From positions 1-37,417 of the forward strand of contig CAIRNL010000438.1 of NCBI GenBank assembly GCA_903879975.1: DNA of 37,417 bases. The letters run 5' to 3'. The DNA is from an uncultured Chloroflexota bacterium (GTDB lineage: Bacteria > Chloroflexota > Anaerolineae > Caldilineales > Caldilineaceae). Below the pieces are notes generated by a model. It was not told the origin of the DNA, made no database searches, and worked only from the letters and a program-made list of their open reading frames with translations. The position numbers and the translations under genes were made by a program. Shown here in pieces: positions 18,378 through 27,938 of the stretch (within the stretch, counting starts at the first letter, position 1; each line of letters starts with the position of its first letter).

Positions 18378-18662
18378 TCACCCCCAGCGTAGAACCATAA
18401 CCATCCACACTGCACAGACAGCAACAGCCCCGAATTGGGGTGCATCGGTGACCAGCAGCCAGGCCAGATTGATCAAAGCGCAGACGATCAAGCCAATGTA
18501 CAGCCGATCCCCGCGGGTTGTTTCGATCGGCAGGAATCCCTTGCGGGCATAGGCAGGCTTGCGCACACCGAGCACGGTCATCAATCCCAACATCAAAAAA
18601 ACAGCTACAAAAAACAGTGCTGTTGGCGTTGTCCACGCCATCCACTCCAGTGGGCCACCCAT
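18378..18662 (-). CDS. glpU: DUF2160 small membrane protein of the glycerol transporter, GlpU-like
   Basis: A 94-residue protein with three hydrophobic segments (about 12-32, 54-72 and 77-90). Diagnostic strings are WMAWTTPTALFF, GFLPIETTRGDR and the C-terminal VLRWG, which I recognise as the DUF2160 family. In proteobacteria the family member GlpU sits between the permease and binding-protein genes of the glycerol ABC transporter, exactly as here. Its biochemical role is not established, and an accessory role in assembly or uptake is inferred. GGAGGAA stands six bases before the ATG. It lies 30 bases after the second permease gene, so it is surely co-transcribed. Confidence 0.88.
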   Translation of the reverse strand: MGGPLEWMAWTTPTALFFVAVFLMLGLMTVLGVRKPAYARKGFLPIETTRGDRLYIGLIVCALINLAWLLVTDAPQFGAVAVCAVWMVMVLRWG

Positions 18663-18692
18663 CTGAGATTCCTCCAGGTCAGCAGGCTCTGG

Positions 18693-19508
18693 TTAGACAC
18701 GACCCAGAGCAAACCCTTTCGCAATATAGTTGCGCACGAAATAAATGACCAGTGCTCCGGGGATAATCGTCAGTACCCCGGCAGCTGCCAACAGCCCCCA
18801 GTCAATCCCGCTGGCGCTGACCGTGCGCGTCATCGTGGCTGCGATCGGCTTGGCGTTGACCGTGGTCAATGTGCGCGCCAGCAGCAGTTCCACCCAGCTA
18901 AACATGAACGTGAAAAAAGCAGTGACGCCGATCCCGCTGCGGATCAAGGGCAGGAACAGACGAAAAAAGAAACGGGGAAAGCTGTATCCGTCGATCGCCG
19001 CTGTCTCATCAATTTCCTTGGGGACGCCCGACATAAACCCTTCAAGAATCCAGACTGCCAGCGGCACGTTGAAAAGCATATGAGCCAGCGCAACTCCCAG
19101 ATGTGTGTCGAACAGCCCGATGTTTTGGTACAGCTGAAAGAATGGCAGCAGAAAGACTGCCGCCGGTGCCATGCGGTTGGTCAGCAGCCAGAAAAATAGA
19201 TGGTTGTCCCCCAAAAAACTGTAGCGTGAAAACGCATAGGCTGCTGGCAGCGCCACAGCTACGGACATCACCGTATTCATCACGGTATAGGTGATCGAAT
19301 TGAGATACCCAGAATACCACGCAGGGTCGGTAAAAATTTGGACATAATTGTCAAAAGTGGGCGCGCTCGGCAGCAGCGTCAATCCACCTAGAATTTCGTT
19401 GTTCGTCTTGAGCGACATGTTGATCAACCAGTAAATTGGCAGCATCAACAACACGAAGTAAACGAAAATTGCTGTACCCCGCCAGGAGAATCGAAATTTG
19501 TTTTTCAC
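18693..19508 (-). CDS. glpQ: Glycerol ABC transporter permease, GlpQ-like
   Basis: A 271-residue inner-membrane permease of the binding-protein-dependent (MalG-like) class with six predicted membrane segments. The cytoplasmic EAA loop, which contacts the ATPases, is visible as EIDETAAIDGYSFPRFFF followed by LPLI. The N-terminus has the usual short basic stretch then a hydrophobic helix (IFVYFVLLMLPIYWLI). The start codon is GTG with a GGAAG upstream. The gene follows the first permease by 43 bases and precedes the DUF2160 gene by 30. With GlpP it should form the heterodimeric transport channel. Confidence 0.9.
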   Translation of the reverse strand: MKNKFRFSWRGTAIFVYFVLLMLPIYWLINMSLKTNNEILGGLTLLPSAPTFDNYVQIFTDPAWYSGYLNSITYTVMNTVMSVAVALPAAYAFSRYSFLGDNHLFFWLLTNRMAPAAVFLLPFFQLYQNIGLFDTHLGVALAHMLFNVPLAVWILEGFMSGVPKEIDETAAIDGYSFPRFFFRLFLPLIRSGIGVTAFFTFMFSWVELLLARTLTTVNAKPIAATMTRTVSASGIDWGLLAAAGVLTIIPGALVIYFVRNYIAKGFALGRV

Positions 19509-19551
19509 AGACTACGCTTCCTTCTCGCACACAACGATACCCAGCCGGCTC

Positions 19552-20418
19552 TTACTTGCGGCCAACACGCAAAATTGCCGTGTAAAACACAAAACATAAA
19601 ATCTGAATCAACAGAAAGTAGATCAGCGAGAAGGCCGAGCCATTCCCCAGATCAAACTGGCCGATTGCGATATTGGACAAATAGATGCTCAGAAAGGTGG
19701 TTGCTGTGCCAGGCCCACCGCCGGTCACGACAAAAGGTTCGGTGTAGATCATGAAGCTGTCCATAAAACGCAACAGCACCGCAATCAAGAGGACTCCCCG
19801 CAGTTTGGGCAGCTGTATATACCAGAAGATCGACCAGACTTTAGCTCCGTCGATGCGCGCAGCCTGATAAAAGGCATCGGGGATGGCGCGCAGTCCGGCG
19901 TAGCAGAGCAAGGCTACCAGCGGGGTCCAGTGCCAGACATCCATCACCAGCACTGTGATCCAGGCATCACGCGGCTCCAGCGTATAGTTGTAGTCGATCC
20001 CCAGAACATGGTTGATGAAGTATCCCCCCAGGCCGATGTCTGCGCGTCCAAAAATCTGCCAGATGGTGCCTACCACGTTCCAGGGAATCAAGAGGGGCAA
20101 GGCAATCAACACCAGGCTCAGCGAGGCCTGCCAGCCTTTGGCGGGCAGGGCAAGCGCAACGGCAATCCCTAGCGGAATCTGAATCAACAAAACCTGGAAT
20201 GAGAAGAGCAGGTTGCGCCAGAACGCAGCATGCAGATCTGGGTTGCGTACGGTATCGATGAACCACTCGTTCCCAACCCAGACGCGCTGCCCAGGACCCA
20301 AAATGTCCTGCACAGAATAGTTGACTACAGTCATCAGGGGAAGGATTGCGCTGAACGCCACGGAAACGACGACCGGCAGCACAAGCAGCCAGGCGCGGTG
20401 GTTCACTGTCTTTTGCAC
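19552..20418 (-). CDS. glpP: Glycerol ABC transporter permease, GlpP-like
   Basis: A permease of about 288 residues of the MalF/UgpA-like class with six predicted membrane segments and an EAA loop (YQAARIDGAKVWSIFWYIQLP). The motif SAILPLMTVVNYSVQD is typical of GlpP proteins as I know them. The preferred start is GTG 20418, because GGGGGA stands about seven bases before it and the product then begins VQKTVN, like family members. A longer reading from TTG 20433 adds five residues. It lies about 55 bases after the second ATPase gene in the operon and partners GlpQ. Confidence 0.88.
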   Translation of the reverse strand: MQKTVNHRAWLLVLPVVVSVAFSAILPLMTVVNYSVQDILGPGQRVWVGNEWFIDTVRNPDLHAAFWRNLLFSFQVLLIQIPLGIAVALALPAKGWQASLSLVLIALPLLIPWNVVGTIWQIFGRADIGLGGYFINHVLGIDYNYTLEPRDAWITVLVMDVWHWTPLVALLCYAGLRAIPDAFYQAARIDGAKVWSIFWYIQLPKLRGVLLIAVLLRFMDSFMIYTEPFVVTGGGPGTATTFLSIYLSNIAIGQFDLGNGSAFSLIYFLLIQILCFVFYTAILRVGRK

Positions 20419-20472
20419 GGTCGGTTCCCCCAAACATGATAGTGGCGGCTAAGGTTCACAGCGCCCATCTCG

Positions 20473-21554
20473 CTATACAGCCATCCCATTGCGGTAGATC
20501 CGAATCCATTCTGCTGGAAACTGTAGCCAACCGGGACCCAGCTTGGTGTCGGCATCTTCTGCCAGTTTGGCTTTGACTGCCTGTGTGATGCCTTTGATTT
20601 GAGCCGTGAGGATCTGATAGTTTCCTAGGTCTTCAACCCGTGTGACCTGGACTGGCAGGGCGCCTGGGGCTGCTTCAGCGCTGTAGCGCACAAATTCAGG
20701 CCGAATCCCGACTGTCAACTCGTCTCCAGCAGCGACATGCAGCGTGCCGGTATCGACGGGCAAGGATACGTCGCCGACCCAGAGACGACCCTCGACAAGC
20801 CGTGCCGGCAGCAGATTCATGCCGGGCGATCCGATGAAATAGCCGACAAAAGTATGGGCCGGACGCTCGAAGAGATCTTGCGGTGTACCAATCTGCACGA
20901 CGCTGCCTTCGTACATCACGACGACCTGGTCTGCAAATGTCAACGCCTCTGTCTGGTCGTGGGTCACATAGATCAGCGTCAAGTTGAACTGGCGATGGAT
21001 CTGTTTGAGCTTGCTGCGCAGCATCAGCTTGAGCTGAGGGTCGATGACTGTCAGCGGTTCATCGAACAGGATGGCGGCCACATCGCTGCGCACCAGTCCA
21101 CGCCCCAGAGAAATTTTCTGCTTGATGTCGGCGCTCAGCCCGCTGGCGCGCCGTTTGAGATCTGCGGTCAAGTCGAGCTGCCCGGCAACCTCTTGCACGC
21201 GACGGGTGACTTCGTTCGCCCGCACACCGCGGTTGCGCAGCGGAAAGGCCAGGTTGTCGAACACGGTCATCGTGTCGTAGATCACAGGAAACTGGAAAAC
21301 CTGCGCAATGTTGCGCTGCTCTGGCGGCAGTTCAGTCACATCCCTGCCATCGAACAACACTTTGCCTTGCGTAGGCTTCAGCAGGCCCGAAATGATGTTC
21401 AGGAGCGTCGTTTTGCCGCAGCCCGAAGGCCCTAACAGGGCATAAGCACCCCCATCTTTCCAGGTCACTTCCAGCGGACGGACCGCATACTCTTCGGGTT
21501 TGCTGGGATGAGAATGATAGCTGTGGGCCAAGTTGTGCAGGGTCACTTCTGCCA

Positions 21555-21555
<1 letters not shown>
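20473..21555 (-). CDS. glpT: Glycerol ABC transporter ATP-binding protein, GlpT-like, degenerate signature motif
   Basis: A 360-residue ABC ATPase. It has Walker A GPSGCGKTT (42-50), Q-loop FQF (near 87), Walker B ILFDEP (162-167) and switch His199 in YVTHDQTEAL. A C-terminal regulatory/OB part follows (about 240-355). The signature motif is LSADIKQ (140-146) instead of LSGGQ, a feature I associate with the GlpT subfamily. Its ATG overlaps the stop of the preceding ATPase gene by one base (TGATG), implying translational coupling and equal production. The two ATPases should form a heterodimer in which this subunit supplies the Walker A/B and His of the consensus ATP site. Confidence 0.9.
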
Positions 21556-22673
<1,118 letters not shown>

Positions 22674-23056
22674 GACACCCCCGCCCTGCCCAGTAGCACA
22701 GCACGATGGCATCCCCCAGTCGGTTGCATAGCAAAAGCGCCTTTCTTCAATGCCGTTTGGTTCGACGAGTGCTTCGCCGCCATAGAAATGCTGGGCTGCA
22801 ATCTACAATCGACCGTATCGGCATCGGGCCGTTTCAAAATACTTGAGCAAATCAAGATCGGAATGCGGTTTCCGGTAGCCAACACGGAGATTCTTACAAC
22901 AGGTCGTCATGAAACACGAACGCCAATCAAGCCTGATGAGGTTGAACCACAATGCCTAGCGTCTGGTCAGAAAACCGTGGGAAAACACTGGCCCGATCTG
23001 AATTGCCAAGTTCAATAAAATCGAATCTACGCTGTCTGGTTGGGAAATTCTAAATA

Positions 23057-23085
23057 AGGATAACATGCGACACAGCCGATGTCAA
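23057..23085 (-). promoter_or_regulatory. Candidate promoter of the glycerol transporter operon
   Basis: On the minus strand TTGACA (23085-23080), a 17-bp spacer and TATCCT (23062-23057) match the sigma-70 consensus well. Transcription would start near 23050, giving a leader of about 375 nt before glpS. Confidence 0.6.
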
Positions 23086-23187
23086 AACAGACTTTTGGGG
23101 CCGGGGAGGCAACGATCAGATCATAGATATCGCACGTCGGTGTCGCCTGGCTGGTGAGAACGTTGTGATAATCCCGATCCCCTGGCT

Positions 23188-23216
23188 TTGGCGAATGACG
23201 TCAAAGCCGCTATACT
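23188..23216 (+). promoter_or_regulatory. Candidate promoter of the S1-domain gene
   Basis: TTGGCG (23188-23193), a 17-bp spacer and TATACT (23211-23216) predict a transcription start about 100 bases before the ATG at 23324. Confidence 0.65.
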
Positions 23217-23323
23217 GGGAAAGCTAAAAAAACTTTATTGTCAGCAGCAACATCATACAGACAAATGGGTGATTCGAGGCGTGGCCGCTTCGCTGCGCCG
23301 GTAGTGCTCAGGAGAATTGAGAA

Positions 23324-24277
23324 ATGAGCGAAAAAGAATTGGTTCAGGCCGAAGAAGTAGCGGCAGCAGCTGTTGAAGAGACGCTAGCAGAGGCACCATC
23401 TGCCGATCCTGTGGCCAGCGGGGATGCCCCAGCGGTAGCCGAAATGACCAGAGCTGCCGAAGCAGCGCCCGTCGCGGAAACCAGCACCAGCAGCGGTGGC
23501 GGCGACGAAGACGTCCCAGTTGTGAAACTACTTAGCGTCGGCCAGCCGATCCAGGGCACTGTCAAGCGGCTCACAGAGTTCGGTGCCTTTGTCGACATTG
23601 GCGTGGGCCGTGATGGCCTCGTCCACATTTCCGAACTGTCGACGACACGCGTGGCCAAGGTCAACGACGTCCTCTCTGAGGGACAGGCACTCACATTCTG
23701 GATCAAGAAGCTCGACCGTGATCGCAATCGCATTAGCCTGACGCTCATCGAGCCGGGCCAGCGCACGATCCGCGATCTTCAGGTCGGCGAGGTGGTGGAA
23801 GGCACTGTCACGCGTATCCTGCCGTACGGCGCATTCATCGATATCGGCGTTGGCCGCGACGCGTTGCTGCACGTGCGCGAGATGGCCGAAAGCTTCGTGG
23901 CCAAGCCCGAAGATGTCGTGAAGCCGGGTGAGCCAGTCGAAGTGCGGATCATTGAGGTCGCTCGCCGCCGCAATCGCATCGACGTCAGCATGAAAGGCCT
24001 GCGCCCTGAGCCGGAACAGCCCGCTCCTGTCGAGGCAGCTGTCGAAGAGGTCGCTGCGCAAGAAGAGGCCGAGGCTGAGGACAAGTTCGCCGATATCGAA
24101 GCGCTCACCACGATGCAGATGGCCTTTCTGAAGGCACAGGAACGCAGTGGCGTGACGCTACCCACCGGCAAGAAGAAGAGCAGGCGCAACGATTCCGCCA
24201 AAAAGCGTGCTGTTCAGGACGATATCATCGCCCGTACGTTGAGCGCACAGCCCGGTAACCAGCCGGCCAAGAAGTAA
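23324..24277 (+). CDS. Two-S1-domain RNA-binding protein
   Basis: A 317-residue protein. An Ala/Glu-rich, probably disordered N-terminus (1-65) is followed by two S1 RNA-binding OB folds at about 72-141 and 153-225. Each carries the GAFVDIGVGRDGLVH / GAFIDIGVGRDALLH core. An acidic linker leads to a Lys/Arg-rich tail (KKKSRRNDSAKKR). Two S1 domains are far fewer than the four to six of ribosomal protein S1, so this is an S1-like RNA-binding protein, not a full S1. Translation or RNA metabolism is the likely field. AGGAGA precedes the ATG at good spacing. The gene is monocistronic, with its own promoter and terminator. Confidence 0.85.
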   Translation: MSEKELVQAEEVAAAAVEETLAEAPSADPVASGDAPAVAEMTRAAEAAPVAETSTSSGGGDEDVPVVKLLSVGQPIQGTVKRLTEFGAFVDIGVGRDGLVHISELSTTRVAKVNDVLSEGQALTFWIKKLDRDRNRISLTLIEPGQRTIRDLQVGEVVEGTVTRILPYGAFIDIGVGRDALLHVREMAESFVAKPEDVVKPGEPVEVRIIEVARRRNRIDVSMKGLRPEPEQPAPVEAAVEEVAAQEEAEAEDKFADIEALTTMQMAFLKAQERSGVTLPTGKKKSRRNDSAKKRAVQDDIIARTLSAQPGNQPAKK

Positions 24278-24292
24278 TCCTCTCTGCAGAGA

Positions 24293-24326
24293 ACGGGGTG
24301 GCGTCATCGACGTCACCCCGTTTTTG
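24293..24326 (+). terminator. Rho-independent terminator of the S1-domain gene
   Basis: A 13-bp stem (acggggtggcgtc / gacgtcaccccgt, one G-T pair) is followed directly by a T-run. It lies 15 bases after the stop codon. Confidence 0.92.
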
Positions 24327-24393
24327 TTTCTACGGCTCGTCGCCGCAGCCCTACAAGCGCAGGGTGACATGCATGGCTCTGCAGCGCCCGCTG

Positions 24394-24402
24394 TGATATC
24401 AT
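24394..24402 (+). promoter_or_regulatory. Possible extended -10 promoter for the SDR gene
   Basis: TGATATCAT matches an extended -10 (TGnTATAAT) with one mismatch. No clear -35 is seen. Transcription from here would give a leader of about 185 nt containing the hairpins at 24467-24556. Confidence 0.35.
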
Positions 24403-24466
24403 GCCTCAGGTGCAGTTGCGGCCCACGCAGGCACGAGCCGGCTGCAGGCGAGCCAATCGATTCGTA

Positions 24467-24556
24467 GGGCGATTTGCCCAATCGCCCCATCTGCGGCGCC
24501 ATGTCCCAGCCAAGTGGGCCGAGCAGGCTCACTTGGCTGGGACAGACAGACGCCGC
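24467..24556 (+). other. Nested hairpins in the SDR gene leader
   Basis: The first hairpin is gggcgatt / aatcgccc at 24467-24487 with a 5-base loop. The second has a perfect 14-bp stem, gtcccagccaagtg / cacttggctgggac, at 24503-24543. It is enclosed by an outer stem gcggcg (24493-24498) / cgccgc (24551-24556). It ends 38 bases before the SDR start codon. It matches no riboswitch that I recognise. Confidence 0.6.
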
Positions 24557-24594
24557 CTGCTGGGTTCGCGCTACAGCGGAGAAGTGGATGACCT

Positions 24595-25326
24595 ATGAAA
24601 ATACGCGGGAAGACGGCCCTCGTGACAGGTGGGGCTGTACGCATCGGAAGGGCTATCACGCTCATGCTGGCAGAGGCTGGCGCCAATCTGGTCGTCAATT
24701 ATCATCGCTCAGCAGCCGCAGCCGCCGAGACGGCCGCGGCCGCTGAAGCACATGGGGTAGAGGCGTTGGTGGTGCAGTGCGATGTATCCGATCTGGCCGC
24801 CGTGCAGCGTATGGCAACTGCCACCCTCGATCGTTTTGGGGGCGTGGATATCATCGTCAACAGTGCCAGCGATTTTGGCCAAATCGAGATTCCGACGGAT
24901 GACTACGATACATGGCAGCGGGTGACACGCACCTCTATCGACGGCACATTCTACGTGACAAATAGCCTGATTCCTGCCATGCAGGCGCGTGGGGGCGGCG
25001 CCATCGTCAACATGATCGATCTGTCTGCCTGGCAGCCGTGGCGGCGTTTCACGGCTCATGCTGTGGGCAAAGCCGGAATGATGGCGCTGACACGGCAGCT
25101 CGCCGTGGAACTGGCGCCGACGATTCGTGTCAACGCCCTGGCCTCCGGTCCGGTGCTGCCGCCGGACAACCACCCGCAGGCGAGCGTCGAGCGGGCAGCC
25201 AATCTCACCCTGCTCAAGCGCTGGGGTGAGCCGGCCGACGCGGCCAACGCCGTCCGCTATCTGATCGAAGCAGATTTCGTCACCGGCTCCATCCTGGTCG
25301 TTGACGGCGGGGAACAGTTGGGGTGA
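24595..25326 (+). CDS. Short-chain dehydrogenase/reductase, pteridine-reductase-like, catalytic Tyr replaced
   Basis: A 243-residue classical SDR. The cofactor motif is TGGAVRIG (11-18); the TGxxxRxG form and NSAS (89-92) are typical of pteridine reductase and FolM relatives, which use NADPH. CDVSD (62-66) is the adenine-ring motif. In the active-site stretch, Asp142 (IVNMID) and Lys159 (VGK) are in the spacing of pteridine reductase Asp/Tyr/Lys. The Tyr position is His155, codon CAT at 25057-25059. The C-terminal ILVVDGGEQLG closes the fold as usual. Activity on pterins is therefore doubtful, and another substrate or a non-canonical proton donor is possible. The dGTPase-like gene starts 26 bases downstream, so the two are probably co-transcribed. 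Confidence 0.88.
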   Translation: MKIRGKTALVTGGAVRIGRAITLMLAEAGANLVVNYHRSAAAAAETAAAAEAHGVEALVVQCDVSDLAAVQRMATATLDRFGGVDIIVNSASDFGQIEIPTDDYDTWQRVTRTSIDGTFYVTNSLIPAMQARGGGAIVNMIDLSAWQPWRRFTAHAVGKAGMMALTRQLAVELAPTIRVNALASGPVLPPDNHPQASVERAANLTLLKRWGEPADAANAVRYLIEADFVTGSILVVDGGEQLG

Positions 25327-25351
25327 AGTTCGCTGCGTAGAGAGGTCTCCC

Positions 25352-26515
25352 ATGATCGTTGCACGCCACCAGTTGGAAGAACGTGAATGGATGACGCTGG
25401 CGCCCTACGCCATGCACAACAGTGCGGGTCGCGGTCGCCGATACCCTGAGGAAGCGCATCCATACCGGCTTGACTACCAGCGCGACCGAGATCGCATCGT
25501 CCATACGACGGCCTTCCGCCGCCTAGAGTACAAGACACAGGTCTTTGTCTACTCGGAGGGCGACCACTACCGTAACCGCCTGACGCACACTATCGAGGTG
25601 GCACAGATCGGCCGTACGTTGGCACGCTCACTCGGCTGCAACGAAGATCTGACCGAGGCCATCTGCCTGGCCCATGATCTGGGCCACCCGCCCTTTGGAC
25701 ACATCGGCGAGGGAACGCTCAACCACCTGATGAGCGAGTACGATGGCTTCGATCACCAACGACAGACCTATCGAATCCTGACCGAATTAGAGCATCGCTA
25801 TCCCGACCATCCGGGTCTGAATCTCACCTATGAGGTGCTGGAAGGCGTGGTCAAGCATGATACCGACTATGACGTGGTCGACGCACGTGCTTACCATCCT
25901 GAGGAGCGCGGCACGCTGGAATGCCAGTTGAGCAACCTGGCCGACGAAATCGCCTACAATACGAGCGATTTGGACGATGGACTGCGCAGCGGCATCCTGG
26001 AGCCGGCTGAGGTGGCAGATCTGGCTATTGCACGGCGTACGCTGGCATCGCTTGGGCTGACTTCCGCTGAAAATCTGCGCAGCGACATGGCGCGCTACCG
26101 CTTCATTCATCGGCTGGTGGCGATCGAAGTGAGCGACGCGATCCAAGCAACGACGACATGCCTGGAGCAAGCCGGCGTTGAGAGTCTACAAGACTTACGT
26201 TCGCTGCCCCAGAATGTCGCCACCTATTCCGTCGAATTGGCGGCTGAAAATCATGAGTTGAAACGTTTCCTCTTTGAGCATTTCTACCGCCATTTCCGCG
26301 TGGTGCGCATGGCAGTCAAAGCGCAGCGCGTGCTCTCCAACCTTTTTCGCGCCTACATCGACGAGCCACGCCAGTTGCCCAAGGAGGCACAGCGCCGCAC
26401 CGCCGACGGAGCGACAGGGTTGCACCGCTCTGTCTGCGACTATCTGGCTGGCATGACCGACCGCTACGCAATTCAGGAGTATCGCCGGCTCTTCGATATG
26501 GAAGAACGCGCCTGA
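25352..26515 (+). CDS. dgt: Deoxyguanosinetriphosphate triphosphohydrolase-like HD protein
   Basis: A 387-residue HD-domain phosphohydrolase. The metal-binding residues are visible as RLTHTIEVAQ, then AHDLGHPPFGHIGEG and later VKHD. TAFRRLEYKTQVF near the N-terminus and LADEIAYNTSDLDDGL are typical of the dGTPase family. These enzymes cleave dNTP to nucleoside and triphosphate and control dNTP pools. The length fits the shorter bacterial dGTPase-like class rather than the 505-residue E. coli Dgt, so the nucleotide specificity is open. I chose ATG 25352 because AGAGAGG lies just before it. A TTG 51 bases upstream would overlap the SDR gene. Confidence 0.9.
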   Translation: MIVARHQLEEREWMTLAPYAMHNSAGRGRRYPEEAHPYRLDYQRDRDRIVHTTAFRRLEYKTQVFVYSEGDHYRNRLTHTIEVAQIGRTLARSLGCNEDLTEAICLAHDLGHPPFGHIGEGTLNHLMSEYDGFDHQRQTYRILTELEHRYPDHPGLNLTYEVLEGVVKHDTDYDVVDARAYHPEERGTLECQLSNLADEIAYNTSDLDDGLRSGILEPAEVADLAIARRTLASLGLTSAENLRSDMARYRFIHRLVAIEVSDAIQATTTCLEQAGVESLQDLRSLPQNVATYSVELAAENHELKRFLFEHFYRHFRVVRMAVKAQRVLSNLFRAYIDEPRQLPKEAQRRTADGATGLHRSVCDYLAGMTDRYAIQEYRRLFDMEERA

Positions 26516-26534
26516 GCATCTGCCTCCCATCACG

Positions 26535-27893
26535 TTAGCCCTTTTTCTTCAACTCCATATCGACGACAAGGCGCTGGAAAATGCCTTCGGGCGAATAGCG
26601 CACGTCGCGCACGCCGCATTTGAGCACCAACTGTCGGCCGCTCAACTCAAAGGTTGTGTGGCGCTGGGCGACGATCGGCCCAAAGCGTTCCTTGTCACGC
26701 TCGAAATGCTTGAGGAGATGATCGTGCGCGTATTCGCTCAGGAGCACGCGGTTGATATCCACCAACTGCGTTTCGTCTGACTTGTCAAAGAGATAGACTT
26801 CCACAGCGACGACCTGGTCCCGGTCGTTGTTGAGCACGCCATGGCGCTCGCTGATGCCGATACCATACTCGCCTAGGTAATTGTTGGGGCCACCTGGGAT
26901 ACTCTTGCTGTAGTCGAAGTTCTCGATGCCGGCCACGAATTCGGCCGTGTATTTGTCGAGGGTCGGATAGCGGTCAGGCAGATTCGCACTGTTCCCGGAG
27001 GACAACGCTGCCGGCGCGATTCGTTCCATTGCCGGCGTCGTCTGCTCTGTTGCTGGCGTGGCGACAGACGACGCCGCGGAGAACGGGGTCGCTGTATCGT
27101 TGATAGCTTCCTCGTGATCGAACGGTACCGTGGCTGCGCCGGCTGTGGGCTGTACCGGCGACACGCGCGTCGCATTCGCCTGTGCCTGTGCGTAGCTGGA
27201 CGACCCTCGTGCACCCTGCAATGCGTCGTAGCTGGAGATCGTGCTGCGGGTATGGTTGGTTGCAGACCCCGGCATAGAGGGGGTGGCGGGTGTTGCGCTG
27301 CTGTCGTTGCCGGCCAGGGCACGCCCTTTCGCCAGCATCCACAAGACGTAGCCGCCGAAGCCGATCAGCGCAAGGCCCGCCAAAACGGCTAGGATGCGCG
27401 CCAGACCGTCCCATCCGCTGTCTTGCTCCGCGCTCTCAGCGTTCGCTGCGACGACGCTCCCAGCTTCTGGTGTACTCTGGGCGGCAGTCTCCACGGGCAC
27501 CGTCAGTTCGGCGCTCGACGCCAGCGCCGATGCCAGCGCCGCCAGATTGGCCGCCTGGATACTGCCGTCCGGCTGGGTGCTGAAGAAGTCGATGGCATCC
27601 TGGATCCGCTTCTCTCGCTCGTCGCCAAGCGCAGCCAGCCGCTCGCTGGCATCGGCCAGTGCTTCCTGCGAACTGTAAGGAGCATAGGCGTCGGCCACTG
27701 CGCTGATATAGCTGATCTGATCCTCCGTGCTGAAGGAACTGATCGAGCCACCCTGCCAACTCACCGGCCACCACACCCAGCCGATCAGCAGGCCAAGCAC
27801 CAGCCCGACCGCAATGCCGATCAACAGCCAGATCAGCCCGCTGCGGCTGATGCGCTGTTCGGAAAGTTTCGACAGGGAAGAGGTAGATAGCAT
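26535..27893 (-). CDS. Unrecognised two-TM membrane protein with conserved-looking C-terminal domain
   Basis: A 452-residue protein I cannot assign. Two membrane helices are clear at about 19-43 and 165-187. The loop between them (about 44-163) contains a helical stretch with regular Ala/Leu and would lie outside if the N-terminus is inside. A Ser/Ala/Thr-rich linker (about 190-310) follows. A compact C-terminal domain (about 313-452) begins near YPTLDKYTAEFV and has several charged beta-like segments (VVAVEVYLFDK, LVLKCGVRDVRY, LVVDMELKKKG). AAAGGAG lies six bases before the ATG. The gene starts 46 bases after the mannose-1-phosphate guanylyltransferase stop and is probably in its operon. 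It converges with the dGTPase-like gene with only 19 bases between them. Confidence 0.8.
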   Translation of the reverse strand: MLSTSSLSKLSEQRISRSGLIWLLIGIAVGLVLGLLIGWVWWPVSWQGGSISSFSTEDQISYISAVADAYAPYSSQEALADASERLAALGDEREKRIQDAIDFFSTQPDGSIQAANLAALASALASSAELTVPVETAAQSTPEAGSVVAANAESAEQDSGWDGLARILAVLAGLALIGFGGYVLWMLAKGRALAGNDSSATPATPSMPGSATNHTRSTISSYDALQGARGSSSYAQAQANATRVSPVQPTAGAATVPFDHEEAINDTATPFSAASSVATPATEQTTPAMERIAPAALSSGNSANLPDRYPTLDKYTAEFVAGIENFDYSKSIPGGPNNYLGEYGIGISERHGVLNNDRDQVVAVEVYLFDKSDETQLVDINRVLLSEYAHDHLLKHFERDKERFGPIVAQRHTTFELSGRQLVLKCGVRDVRYSPEGIFQRLVVDMELKKKG

Positions 27894-27938
27894 TGGCGGC
27901 TCCTTTGTAGGCAGACGATACGCAGAGGCTCGAAACCG

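Larger units (their letters stand above)
22674..23323. other. Divergent intergenic region between glpS and the S1-domain gene
   Basis: These 650 bases contain no supportable gene. Two outward-facing sigma-70-like promoters lie at 23057-23085 (minus) and 23188-23216 (plus). The part between 22674 and about 23050 would be an unusually long leader of the transporter operon. I see no known riboswitch in it. Confidence 0.55.
24278..24594. other. Intergenic region with terminator and hairpin-rich leader
   Basis: No gene is supported in these 317 bases. They hold the terminator of the S1-domain gene, a possible extended -10 element, and several strong hairpins ahead of the SDR gene. Confidence 0.6.
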
